Shown here piece after piece: positions 36,526 to 44,772 of a DNA stretch of 64,000 bases. Position 1 is the first letter of the stretch. The number at the start of each line of letters is the position of its first letter. This DNA is from an uncultured Bryobacteraceae bacterium. GTDB taxonomy: Bacteria > Acidobacteriota > Terriglobia > Bryobacterales > Bryobacteraceae. Under the pieces are notes generated by a model. It did no database searches. It saw only the letters and a program-made list of their open reading frames with translations, and had not been told where the DNA came from. The DNA lies in assembly GCA_938027685.1 (NCBI GenBank), contig CALJAM010000006.1, positions 1 through 64,000 of the forward strand, in the 5' to 3' direction. A program made the translations under genes and the position numbers.

Positions 36526-38010
36526 CTACTTGGGCCGCTGGGGCTCCAGGTCGTAACGCAATTGGCCGCCGGTCAGCCGGCGGATGCCGCGACCCGGCCG
36601 CGCAGGCGGCGGAGCGGGAACCGCGTCGTTCATTTTGTCAAAGAGGCCCTTCAGGCGTTGGACGACGTCGGGATGCTGCGCAGCGACGTCGCGCTGCTCA
36701 CCGGGGTCCTCCTCCAGGTCGAAAAGCATCATCTCGCGCGGCGGATCGCCCGTAAGCAGCCCGGGATACTGATTGGGCTTGGCCTGCTCATACTGGGCGA
36801 TGATCGTTACGCCGTCGGGTCCCCGGGGATCCACCCAACCGGTGGGATCCTCGCGGTAGCGCGTCTCCTGGCCGGGCGAGCGCACGTGAAGCTTCCAGCG
36901 TCCGGACCGCACGATGGCAAGGCGCGCACCGGCCATGGCGAAGAGCGCCTCGTGCGGGCTCCGGCTTTGCTCGCCCGTGATCAACGGCCAAATGTCCTTC
37001 CCGTCCAGAACCCGATCCTTCGGCAGCGGGGCCCCGGCGAGGCCTAACAGCGTGGGGAACAAATCGATGATCCCCGCGATCTCGCGAACCGTGCGTCCGG
37101 CAGGAATGCGCCTGGGCCAACGCGCGATGAAAGGCACACGGATGCCCCCTTCCCAGGTCGTGGCCTTCATGCCTCGCAAGCCGCCGGTCGACCCGCCGAA
37201 CCACGGACCGTTGTCCGACGTGAATATGACCAGCGTGTTCTCCTCAAGACCCAACCGGCGCAGTCCCTCCAGCACTCGCCCGACCGAGTGATCGAGCTCG
37301 CGGATCACGTCGGCGTAAAGGTCGCCGGGCGTTTCCGGAGTGTAGAACGCTTCGGAAGCCGCCAGCGGTTTATGCGGCATGGCATGGGCCAGGTACAAGA
37401 AGAAAGGTTGCCGGCGGTTCTTCTCGATGAATTCGAGCGCGCGGTCGGTATAACGTTGCGTGAGGTTGGCTTGAATGACGGGATACTCGACCACCTGCTC
37501 GTTGTGCACGATCTGCACCGGGCGCATGTCGTTCGAGTAAAGGATGCCGTAATACTCATCGAAGCCGCGCTTGCGCGGCAGAAACTCGGGCGTGTGCCCC
37601 AAGTGCCACTTGCCGATGCATATGCTGACGTAGCCCAGCGGCTTCAGGGCCTGCGCGATCGTGATTTCGGTAGCCGGCAATCCCACGTCATTGACGCCCG
37701 CGTCGGGCGCGGGATTGCCGGTCACGCCGGTCCGGAACGGATAACGACCGGTAAGCAGCGAGCTGCGCGTCGGCGCGCAGAAAGGCATCGGCACGTAGAA
37801 GTCCGTAAAGCGCACGCCCTCGCGCGCCATGGCGTCCAGGTACGGCGTGCGAAAGCTGGGATGTCCGTAGCAGGCGAGGTCTCCATAGCCAAGATCGTCG
37901 GCAAGGATGAGGACGAAGTTGGGCAGAGGCTGCCCCCCGCGAGGGGCGGTGAGTATTAGAGGTGCGCTCAGCAGTTCTCGGCGCGTGCAATCGGCTGTCC
38001 GATGGGCCAT
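36526..38010 (-). CDS. Exported type I sulfatase (S1 family)
   Basis: 494 residues with a twin-arginine-like start (CTRRELLSAPLILTAP). The formylglycine signature is CAPTRSSLLTGR with Cys78; metal ligands come from ADDLGYGD (37-44) and TSDNGPWFGG, and GKWHLGH supplies the conserved Lys/His. Substrates are sulfate esters of glycans; the specificity cannot be read from sequence. Maturation needs a formylglycine-generating enzyme, and none is in the window (the radical SAM protein at 62536 is not of the anSME type). A TTGACA/TAAACT promoter precedes it, so it may begin a transcript with the aldolase, ROK-like and PIG-L genes. Confidence 0.93.
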   Translation of the reverse strand: MAHRTADCTRRELLSAPLILTAPRGGQPLPNFVLILADDLGYGDLACYGHPSFRTPYLDAMAREGVRFTDFYVPMPFCAPTRSSLLTGRYPFRTGVTGNPAPDAGVNDVGLPATEITIAQALKPLGYVSICIGKWHLGHTPEFLPRKRGFDEYYGILYSNDMRPVQIVHNEQVVEYPVIQANLTQRYTDRALEFIEKNRRQPFFLYLAHAMPHKPLAASEAFYTPETPGDLYADVIRELDHSVGRVLEGLRRLGLEENTLVIFTSDNGPWFGGSTGGLRGMKATTWEGGIRVPFIARWPRRIPAGRTVREIAGIIDLFPTLLGLAGAPLPKDRVLDGKDIWPLITGEQSRSPHEALFAMAGARLAIVRSGRWKLHVRSPGQETRYREDPTGWVDPRGPDGVTIIAQYEQAKPNQYPGLLTGDPPREMMLFDLEEDPGEQRDVAAQHPDVVQRLKGLFDKMNDAVPAPPPARPGRGIRRLTGGQLRYDLEPQRPK

Positions 38011-38050
38011 GCTCGTAGGCTACCTCCCGCGAATCTAATACCGATGTTGC

Positions 38051-38080
38051 AGTTTAGACTCGGCCCTCCCGGCGTGTCAA
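38051..38080 (-). promoter_or_regulatory. Promoter upstream of the sulfatase
   Basis: Leftward, a perfect TTGACA (38080-38075), 18 bases, then TAAACT (38056-38051). The sulfatase ATG is 41 bases from the -10, with GGGAGGT between. It implies that sulfatase to PIG-L form a transcript separate from the sialidase-like pair. Confidence 0.6.
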
Positions 38081-38134
38081 CGCAAAGACTCGCGGTCGTA
38101 TCCCCACCGGGCAGCCGACTGCCGCGCGGCGCCC

Positions 38135-39202
38135 CTACGGTCCGCTGATCCACTCCTCGTCAAAAACGGCACGATTGATCACAGTGCGGCGGTTCGAGGT
38201 GTACACGACGTGGATCTTCCCGTCGGCGGTCTGGATTGCCACCGGGTAGGCGAAATCGCCGGCGCCTTCCGCGATGTTCCGTCGCCATGGAAATGTGTTA
38301 CCGCCGTCCGCCGACAGCGCCGCCGTCAGCGGGGTCCGTTCCGTCATGCTAGGGTTATACACGAGCAGCAATCGCCCGCTCCGCAGGCGGATCAACTCGA
38401 TGGCCGCATTCGGATTCGGAAACTCCGTATCGCGCCCTTCGCTCCAAGTCCAGCCGCCGTCATAAGACTCGGATCGGATGATGTAGCCGTGCGTTCCGGG
38501 ACCGTAGCCGCCTCCGCGGCGGCAAAAAGCGAGCAGGCGGTTCTCCGCGATCTCCACTACCGCCGGCTGAATATTGCCGTTCGGCGATCGTATGCGCCCC
38601 GTTTGCCGCCATTGTCCTGACCGCCGGTCGTAGCGAAGGAACAGGGACGTGCTGTCGGGGCCGACGAACTCGGTGTCGTGCCCGGTTTCCTGATAGACGG
38701 GCAGCAGGTAATCACCGCCCGTGAGCACGATGGGGCGTCCGCGCACCATCATGCCTGCCTCCAGCGCGAGCAGAGAAGCGTCCGACCAGCTATGGCCCCG
38801 ATCGCGCGAGATCTTGCATTGAATCCGCGAGTCCGACCAGGTGGAACCGAAGCGCACCACATAGAAGAGCCAGACGATGCCGTCGGGCGCTTGCCAGATT
38901 ACGGGGTTGCCGACCGATCGGAAAGGATCCTTCGCCAGCACTTGCGGCTGCGTCCAACGCCGCTCCCCTTTTCGCAATCGCGACCCGTACACCGCGGTTT
39001 CCGTTGCGTACTCGCCTGCGCCGCCGTAATAGACCAGCAGAAGATCGCCGTTGTCGAGCTCGGTGATCGAAGCCGGATGCTTGTACGGCCCGTTGGGGGT
39101 CTCGGGTCCGAAGATTCGTTCGTAGACGATTCCGCCGGCGGCGCCAAGCGAAGCTCCCAAGCCCAGCGAAGCGTTAGCAAAGAGCAGAGCGCGTCGGGTC
39201 AT
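38135..39202 (-). CDS. Tat-exported BNR-repeat (sialidase-like) protein, second of a pair
   Basis: 355 residues from the ATG at 39202, which follows AGGAGG and overlaps the stop of the preceding gene by 4 bases (ATGA). Signal MTRRALLFANASLGLGASLG looks like Tat. A six-bladed propeller is suggested by Asp-box-type turns (SRDRGHSWSD, SYDGGWTWSEG, SADGGNTFPW). A Tyr near the C-terminus (VVYTSNRRTVI) and several Arg are present, but the Arg triad of true sialidases cannot be confirmed by eye. Substrate undefined: either exo-alpha-sialidase activity or binding/hydrolysis of another acidic sugar. Coupled with the upstream paralogue. Confidence 0.85.
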   Translation of the reverse strand: MTRRALLFANASLGLGASLGAAGGIVYERIFGPETPNGPYKHPASITELDNGDLLLVYYGGAGEYATETAVYGSRLRKGERRWTQPQVLAKDPFRSVGNPVIWQAPDGIVWLFYVVRFGSTWSDSRIQCKISRDRGHSWSDASLLALEAGMMVRGRPIVLTGGDYLLPVYQETGHDTEFVGPDSTSLFLRYDRRSGQWRQTGRIRSPNGNIQPAVVEIAENRLLAFCRRGGGYGPGTHGYIIRSESYDGGWTWSEGRDTEFPNPNAAIELIRLRSGRLLLVYNPSMTERTPLTAALSADGGNTFPWRRNIAEGAGDFAYPVAIQTADGKIHVVYTSNRRTVINRAVFDEEWISGP

Positions 39203-40374
39203 TTGCGAACCTCCTTTTCGCCGGGATCCCAAATCGTAGCCATGATCACGCGTTCGGTGTGGGGTTGCTCGGCGAAGTAATACACCGTCACGATCTTGCC
39301 GTCGGGGCGCTGGACGGAACGCGTGTAGCCGAGATCCCAGGCGGCTCCGTCGTCTCGCAATGTGATCTCGTCACTCCACGTGCGACCCTCGTCTTCGCTC
39401 AGACGCGCGCGGATCCCATAGGGTGTGCCGCGGTAACCGTAGGTGAGCGCAATGCGCCCGTCGCGCAGGCGCACCAGGCAGGGCGGGTTGCCGCTGAAGC
39501 CGCCCGTGAACGGAACGGGGCGACTCAGGAATCCCCAGCTCTTCCCGCCGTCTGTGGAAAGATACGCGTCGATCCAATCCACGGCGTTCAGCTTGCAGCG
39601 GACGGCGGTGAGCAAACGCCTCCCGGAAAGTCGCACGGTGGAGGGCATGATGGCGAAGCCTTCAGGCTCGGGACCGATCCACGAGACGAAGCGCCAGGTG
39701 CGGCCCCCATCGCTGGTGCGCGCACACATCGGGCGCCCCTCGCGCCCATCCAACTTCGAAGCCGTCACGAAGACGAGCGCGCGGCGCTTGCCCTCGACGA
39801 TGTAATCCGTGCGCGCGGCAATGCCCCTGCGACCGAAGAGGGGAAAGCGGAACGGACCTCGCCAGGTCCTGCCGCGGTCGAGCGAATAGTACAGATAGGA
39901 CGGACCCTGATGGATGCCGGTCATCCGCAAGGTCATCGCGAAATCGGGGTGAGTGAAGTCAATCGGCTCCGTGAGATCGGTGGGTGAGCGGCCGCCGCGC
40001 TCGGGCAACAGCAACGTCGTCGGCCTTTCGATCGTCCATGTGCGGCCTCCATCGAGGCTGCGAGCCAGACACGGTTCTTCGGGCCGATCGGGATCGACTT
40101 GGTGGCGGTCCGGCGGCCGCTTCATGAACCACGCGGCGCTGAAGCCCACCAGGATCTCCTCGCCCCATGCCCAGATGCCATGATTCGCGGGCCAGCCTCC
40201 GAAGCGTCCCGGCTCGGAATAGACCCGCACATGCTCGAGGACGCGAACGTCCGAGGGCGGGGCGGCAGATGTTGCCGGCAAGGCAAGACCAAGCGATACC
40301 GCCAGCGACATCAGCCCCAGCCCAGCGCCCGCTGCTTTGTTCGGAGGGCCAACCATGCCACCCATTCTGGGCAT
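39199..40374 (-). CDS. Exported BNR-repeat (sialidase-like) protein, first of a pair
   Basis: 391 residues from the ATG at 40374; later ATGs at 40356 and 40311 are possible, since a TTGACG-N18-CAGAAT promoter-like sequence overlaps the first codons. A hydrophobic signal (GLGLMSLAVSLGLALPATSA) directs export. Five Asp-box motifs are visible (SLDGGRTW, SLDRGRTW, TSDGGRTW, STDGGKSW, SEDEGRTW), spaced as in sialidase-type beta-propellers. Downstream gene start overlaps its stop, so the two BNR proteins are translationally coupled. As in other acidobacterial homologues the exact hydrolytic activity is unknown; the catalytic Asp-Glu-Tyr-Arg set cannot be established from sequence alone. Confidence 0.86.
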   Translation of the reverse strand: MPRMGGMVGPPNKAAGAGLGLMSLAVSLGLALPATSAAPPSDVRVLEHVRVYSEPGRFGGWPANHGIWAWGEEILVGFSAAWFMKRPPDRHQVDPDRPEEPCLARSLDGGRTWTIERPTTLLLPERGGRSPTDLTEPIDFTHPDFAMTLRMTGIHQGPSYLYYSLDRGRTWRGPFRFPLFGRRGIAARTDYIVEGKRRALVFVTASKLDGREGRPMCARTSDGGRTWRFVSWIGPEPEGFAIMPSTVRLSGRRLLTAVRCKLNAVDWIDAYLSTDGGKSWGFLSRPVPFTGGFSGNPPCLVRLRDGRIALTYGYRGTPYGIRARLSEDEGRTWSDEITLRDDGAAWDLGYTRSVQRPDGKIVTVYYFAEQPHTERVIMATIWDPGEKEVRK

Positions 40375-40652
40375 GGGCCTCGTGTACCGTCAAGCAGTTG
40401 CCTACAACCCGGGCCGGAAGCCGGCTGCCAATCACGGGCTCGCATCCGCCGCGGCCCCAAGCTTGTTTGCCGCAGCAGGCAGCCGATGCATCGCAATGGT
40501 CAACGAACCAACGACGCGACCGTCCCCGCACAGCAAGGAGAATGCGGCTGCTTACTAGCGGCCGAAGAACCCCCTGATCTGCGACAATTCTCTCGGTGCG
40601 CGAGGCAGATCGTAGCATTCTTTGTAAGAGCGCAACCGAAAGGAGCAAGCTG

Positions 40653-41999
40653 ATGCGTTCGTGCGCGTTCTTATGCGCCTTGACCGCAGCCTTGCCGGCA
40701 GCTGGACAGGCGGTCGGCGAACCATCTCTTTACTTGCCGAACCCTCAGGCCGTCCGGGAGGTCCTGGCCGGCAAAAGACAGGTTGCGAGCGCGGCGTGGT
40801 GGGGATTCGAGGAGGAGGATGCGACCGGCGCACTGCAGGCGGCCATCCTCTCCGGCGCGCGGCGCGTGATCGTTCCCAACATGCGGAAGGACTGGGTCGT
40901 CAGACCGATCCGCCTTGCCTCCGACCAGGAATTGGTGCTCGAAGACGGCGTGGTCATCACGGCCAAACGCGGCGAATACCGCGGCAAGGGTGACGGCGTT
41001 TTCACGGCCCAGGACGTGAGGAACCTAACCGTGCGCGGCTACCGCGCGACGGTACGAATGCAAAAGCGTGATTACATCGTGGGCAAGGTCCTGCTCGATT
41101 TCGGATGGCACCGTTGGTTCGGTCAATACGAAAAGGCCGAATGGCGCATGGCTGTCTCCCTGCGCGGCTGCGAGAACGTAAGGATCTATGGTCTGACGCT
41201 GCGCGAGAGCGGCGGAGACGGCATTTACGTTGCCGGGGGCCGCGTGCCCTATTCGCGCAACATTCACATCCGCGACGTGGTCTGCGACGACAACTACCGC
41301 CAGGGGATTAGCGTCATCAGCGCGGAAGACCTCCTGGTGGAAAACAGCGTTTTCCGGAACACCTGGGGCACCCCGCCCTCTTCGGGAGTCGACATCGAGC
41401 CCGATAGTCCGCAGGAACGCATCCGCAACGTGGTCTTCCGTAACTGCCGGTTCGAGGACAATTACGGCGACGGCATCGAGGTGTTCCTAGGGAATCTCAA
41501 GGCTTCCTCGGGCGAAGTTTCCATCCTGTTCGAGAATTGCCGGGTAACGAGCCGGTGGGGCACCGGAATTCGAGTAACAAAAGTAAGCGACGACGGTCCC
41601 GGCGGCCTGATCGAGTTCCGCAACTGCACCGTAGAAAACACCGAAGGTTACGGCATCAAAGTTCAGGACAAGTCGGCCGGCGGCGCGCGCGTACGGTTCG
41701 TCAACTGCTCGTTGCGCAATGTAGCCAGGAATCGCAATTACAGGGGCGCCTGGACGCCCGTCTGGCTGCATTTGTTTCGCCAAAGTGCAACCAGGCGGTT
41801 CGGCGGCGTGGATTTCGTCGACTGCGCGGCCGAGGACGACCGCGATCGGCCGGTCGTGGTTTTCGAGCAAAGCGAAGGTGACGGCGGCCTGTCCGACGTG
41901 ACCGGCGCCATCCGCGTCCGGAACCCGTATGGCGTCCGCACGGCGCTCGGCGAGAGGCAGCAGGGCGTCTCCCTGCGCGTGATCGTAAGCGAGCAATGA
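40653..41999 (+). CDS. Secreted right-handed beta-helix protein (pectate-lyase-like fold)
   Basis: 448 residues from the ATG at 40653, 7 bases after AAAGGAG; signal peptide MRSCAFLCALTAALPAAGQA. Regular short repeats such as NVRIYGLTLRESGGDGIYV, NIHIRDVVCDDNYRQGISV, VVFRNCRFEDNYGDGIEVF and VRFVNCSLRNVARNRN are coils of a parallel beta-helix. The DNYxxGI pattern is common in NosD/pectate-lyase-like and GH28-like helices. No classical catalytic triad was recognised. It stands alone between the sialidase-like pair (divergent) and tRNA-Leu. It may be a polysaccharide lyase, hydrolase or binding protein; only fold and location are supported. Confidence 0.85.
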   Translation: MRSCAFLCALTAALPAAGQAVGEPSLYLPNPQAVREVLAGKRQVASAAWWGFEEEDATGALQAAILSGARRVIVPNMRKDWVVRPIRLASDQELVLEDGVVITAKRGEYRGKGDGVFTAQDVRNLTVRGYRATVRMQKRDYIVGKVLLDFGWHRWFGQYEKAEWRMAVSLRGCENVRIYGLTLRESGGDGIYVAGGRVPYSRNIHIRDVVCDDNYRQGISVISAEDLLVENSVFRNTWGTPPSSGVDIEPDSPQERIRNVVFRNCRFEDNYGDGIEVFLGNLKASSGEVSILFENCRVTSRWGTGIRVTKVSDDGPGGLIEFRNCTVENTEGYGIKVQDKSAGGARVRFVNCSLRNVARNRNYRGAWTPVWLHLFRQSATRRFGGVDFVDCAAEDDRDRPVVVFEQSEGDGGLSDVTGAIRVRNPYGVRTALGERQQGVSLRVIVSEQ

Positions 42000-42014
42000 G
42001 TCTGTTCGCCGGCC

Positions 42015-42170
42015 TTAGGCCGCAATCGGGCGCACGAGGTCCCGGTCCAGCTCCGCGGCCACTGCGCGCTGCAGCAGCTGTACACCCACTACCACGCGCC
42101 AGCTCCCCTTGAAGCGAATCAGGATGCCCTCCACGCCCTGCAGCGGACCGCGCTCATGGCGACCGCTCCC
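42015..42170 (-). pseudogene. C-terminal KOW-domain remnant of a NusG/UpxY-like antiterminator
   Basis: Reading leftward, 47 codons before the stop at 42017-42015 give RGPLQGVEGILIRFKGSWRV, then VVGVQLLQRAVAAELDRDLV and RPIAA. The GPLxGVEGxLIR...VVxVxLLQRxVAxEXD pattern is the KOW domain of specialised NusG paralogues (UpxY/LoaP type), which promote read-through of long exopolysaccharide operons. A stop interrupts the frame 11 codons upstream of this segment, and the NGN domain was not found, so only a remnant survives. It lies between a beta-helix gene and tRNA-Leu(TAA); no polysaccharide-synthesis operon follows it here. Confidence 0.65.
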
Positions 42171-42379
42171 GGTGCCGCGGTGTCTGGGCCATCACGTTGC
42201 GGACAGTGACCTGGCGTGGGTCAGGCACAGGCGTTAGACGCCGCACCGGGCCGCGAAGGGGCTGGTCCCGGTCGAAAAGTGCGGAGCCGCCCTCCGCTAG
42301 CAGGCAAAAAGCCTGTTAAAGTTTCCATTAGGATCCCTACCAGGCGACGGTAGCGAGCGCAATCGCTCATGCGCGACAT

Positions 42380-42468
42380 GCCCGGGTGGCGAAACCGGCA
42401 GACGCAGAGGACTTAAAATCCTCTGGGAGGCGACTCCCGTGCGGGTTCGAGTCCCGCCCCGGGCACCA
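42380..42468 (+). tRNA. tRNA-Leu (anticodon TAA)
   Basis: 89-base class II tRNA. Acceptor GCCCGGG pairs with CCCGGGC, then A and an encoded CCA ending at 42468. D-arm GCGAAACCGGCAGACGCA; anticodon stem AGAGGA/TCCTCT with loop CTTAAAA gives TAA, reading UUA. Long variable arm GGGAGGCGACTCCC and T-loop TTCGAGT. Its 3' flank is the palindrome and repeat patch at 42567-42868. Confidence 0.97.
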
Positions 42469-42566
42469 TGAGATGCGAGACAACCAGGTTCGGCGCCGGG
42501 GCAACGTCGTCGGCAGGCTCCCAGCGCACGCGAGCCCCCGAACAAGCCGTGGGGCGCTAATATCCC

Positions 42567-42660
42567 GGCCCGCTGTTTGCGGGCCTGCCTGGGAAGGCGC
42601 GCCTTCGCGCCTGGGGTTTCAGCGCCAGGATGCATGCGTAGATTACGCCACGTAGTGGCG
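42567..42660. repeat. Cluster of palindromes downstream of tRNA-Leu
   Basis: Three inverted repeats stand in a row: GGCCCGC/GCGGGCC with a 5-base loop (42567-42585), a perfect 14-bp palindrome GAAGGCGCGCCTTC (42593-42606) and CGCCAC/GTGGCG with a 3-base loop (42646-42660). No T-run follows. The arrangement resembles REP/BIME-type intergenic elements. The first hairpin could end tRNA transcription. Confidence 0.6.
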
Positions 42661-42718
42661 ACCCTCCAGGCGTGCCGGCTCGCCGACTACGGCATTCACA
42701 CGGGCAGCACCCTTGTAA

Positions 42719-42868
42719 GGCCGTCCTGCGGCCTGCGGGCTCATCACCGCAAGCCGAGGAGCTACCCAGGCCCGAACCGGCCGTCCTGCGCGCCTGCGGG
42801 CTCACCGAACCGGCCGACAAACTCGCCCTTCCAGAGGTCGGCAGGCCTGCGCGCGTGCGGGGTCACCA
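42719..42868 (+). repeat. Imperfect ~25-bp repeats at ~60-bp spacing
   Basis: Copies with the core CCTGCGCGCCTGCGGGCTCA occur near 42724 (lacking one base pair of the core), 42784 and 42845, 60 and 61 bases apart; a weaker fourth copy may begin near 42664. The best pair match at about 21 of 24 positions. The DNA between copies is unrelated. They lie in the leader region of the fucosidase gene. Too degenerate and too few for a CRISPR. Confidence 0.5.
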
Positions 42869-42932
42869 ACCCAGCGCCCTTCCACCGGACGTTGATGTAT
42901 ATTCCGGAGGACGTTCTTATGGGAGGCAGTTC

Positions 42933-44270
42933 ATGACCAGAAGACTCTTCGTTTCCTTACCGCTGGCGGGCGCCGGTTGGTCGGCACAAACGGTCACCGC
43001 CGATCCCGGCGCGCCGCGCCCCGCGATCGAGCGATGGAGGAACATGCGGTTCGGCATGTTCATACACTGGGGCCCGGTCAGCATCCTGGGAACCGAAATC
43101 GGCTGGTCCCGCGCAGGAGAACGACGGGGACGGAAGGAGGGAAGACCGGGAACGGTCCCGGTGGAGATCTACGACAACCTATACCGCATGTTCAACCCCG
43201 TGAAGTTCGACCCTGACGAGTGGGTTCACCTGGCGCGGCAGGCGGGGATGAAATACATGGTCTTCACGACCAAACACCACGACGGATTCTGTAACTTCGA
43301 CTCCCAACTTACCGATTACAAGATCACCAGCCCGAAGTGCCCTTACGGCAGGGACATCGTGCGCATGCTGTCCGATGCGTGCCGCCGCGGCGGAATCGCA
43401 TGGGGAGTTTATTACTCGCAGCCTGACTGGCACCATCCGGACTACCTGAATGGCGAAAATCACAAACGCTACATCGAATACCTCCACGGACAGGTACGGG
43501 AGCTACTTACTAAGTACGGTCCTACGACGGTCTGGTTCTTCGACGGACTAGGCCGTCCCGCCGAAGATTGGGACGCGCCGCGCCTGATCCGCATGATGCG
43601 CCAGCTGGAGCCGGAGCTGGTCATCAACAACCGCGCCGGCCTCCCTGCGGACTACGACACGCCCGAGCAACGCCTGGGACGCTTCCAGAATCATCGGCCT
43701 TGGGAGACCTGCGCGACCCTGGGCAGTCAGTGGGCTTACAAGCCGGAAGATCCGCCGAAGCCGTTGGAAGTGTGCATCCAAGCTCTGGTCACCTGCGCCG
43801 TGCGCGACGGCAACCTGTTGCTGAACGTCGGGCCCCGGCCGGACGGCCTGATCGAGCCCTCTCACGCCCAGCGGCTGCGCGAAATCGGCGTCTTCCTGGG
43901 AAAGGTCGGCGAGAGCATTTACGCGACGCGAGGCGGTCCCTTCGTGGCTCCAGACGAGGACCGGATCCCGCCCGCAGCGCGGGGACTGGTGCTGCCTGAG
44001 GGCCGCTGGTGGGGCGGCAGCACGCACCGGGAGAATCTCATTTACCTCCACATTCTGCGGTGGCCTGAGCCGGCGTTGCGGCTGCCGCCCATTCCGCGCA
44101 AGATCATAGCGTACCGGGCGCTCACCGGAAGCGGCATGACAGTCAAACAATCGGAATCGAGCGTCGAAATCCAGGCGCCGGCAGTAGGACGCCACCCCGT
44201 GGACACCATCGTCCGGCTCGAGCTCGACGGACCTGCCGCCACTATTCCCCTTCTGCGGCAGACCGACTGA
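42933..44270 (+). CDS. Exported GH29 alpha-L-fucosidase
   Basis: 445 residues from the ATG at 42933, 6 bases after GGGAGG; the longer open frame through the upstream repeats is rejected. Short signal MTRRLFVSLPLAGAGWSA, with a TRR start compatible with Tat. The GH29 barrel shows FGMFIHWGPVS (40-50), KHHDGFCNF (114-122), YYSQPDWHHPDY (160-171) and the nucleophile Asp204 in VWFFDGLG. The C-terminal 100 residues form a beta-sandwich. It would release alpha-L-fucose from glycans. It is alone on its strand; the sulfatase and sialidase-like genes of the opposite strand suggest fucosylated, sulfated targets, which is inference. Confidence 0.94.
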   Translation: MTRRLFVSLPLAGAGWSAQTVTADPGAPRPAIERWRNMRFGMFIHWGPVSILGTEIGWSRAGERRGRKEGRPGTVPVEIYDNLYRMFNPVKFDPDEWVHLARQAGMKYMVFTTKHHDGFCNFDSQLTDYKITSPKCPYGRDIVRMLSDACRRGGIAWGVYYSQPDWHHPDYLNGENHKRYIEYLHGQVRELLTKYGPTTVWFFDGLGRPAEDWDAPRLIRMMRQLEPELVINNRAGLPADYDTPEQRLGRFQNHRPWETCATLGSQWAYKPEDPPKPLEVCIQALVTCAVRDGNLLLNVGPRPDGLIEPSHAQRLREIGVFLGKVGESIYATRGGPFVAPDEDRIPPAARGLVLPEGRWWGGSTHRENLIYLHILRWPEPALRLPPIPRKIIAYRALTGSGMTVKQSESSVEIQAPAVGRHPVDTIVRLELDGPAATIPLLRQTD

Positions 44271-44772
44271 AGGCGGCTGCCGATGCGGGATCGTCGCGCG
44301 TTGAATTCAGGCTCCGGAACGACCGTCTTAACTGCGGCAGGGCGTCGAATCATTCAGTGCGCTGGAAAGGAACCAGGCTCCGTGGTGAGCTGGGGCGCGA
44401 TGAGACGCACGGCGAAGCGGGGCTGCCTGCAGGTGTAACTCCGGGCCGATGGAGAGGATGGGCGAAGGTCGTTGTTTTGCGGATGCGAGCCGAGCGCCCT
44501 TTTGCCAGGCCGTCGCGGGGGGCAGCGGCCGACCGCCCTGTTTACGTAGCCGCGATGCAGAGCAACTTCCCGCGGGGGCGTTGCCTAGTCCCACCAGCTG
44601 CGGTCCCGGCAACGCAATCCGGAGGAGACCCGCCCGGCACGGGAGCACAATTGGCGGGATCGTGCTCCGAGTTTGTCGGCCCTGGCGGAGCCGTGGCGAA
44701 GGCCCGGGGCAGCCCGGCGGCGTGAGCGCCTCGCGCAAAGCTCGTGTCGGGCGCCACTAGTTATTGAGGCAG
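44271..44772. other. Intergenic stretch, no supported gene
   Basis: About 500 bases between the fucosidase and comEC. Open frames on both strands are proline/arginine-rich shadows without motifs. No tRNA, repeat array or T-run terminator was recognised. The comEC promoter could lie near the TTATTG at 44761. Confidence 0.45.

Noticed and set aside
42719-42868. Possible CRISPR array (25-bp repeats, about 35-base spacers)
   Set aside because: Only three or four degenerate copies, non-palindromic, no cas genes, repeats differ in length.
42672-42932. 87-codon N-terminal extension of the fucosidase
   Set aside because: Runs through repeats and palindromes; the ATG at 42933 has a good ribosome binding site and a signal sequence.
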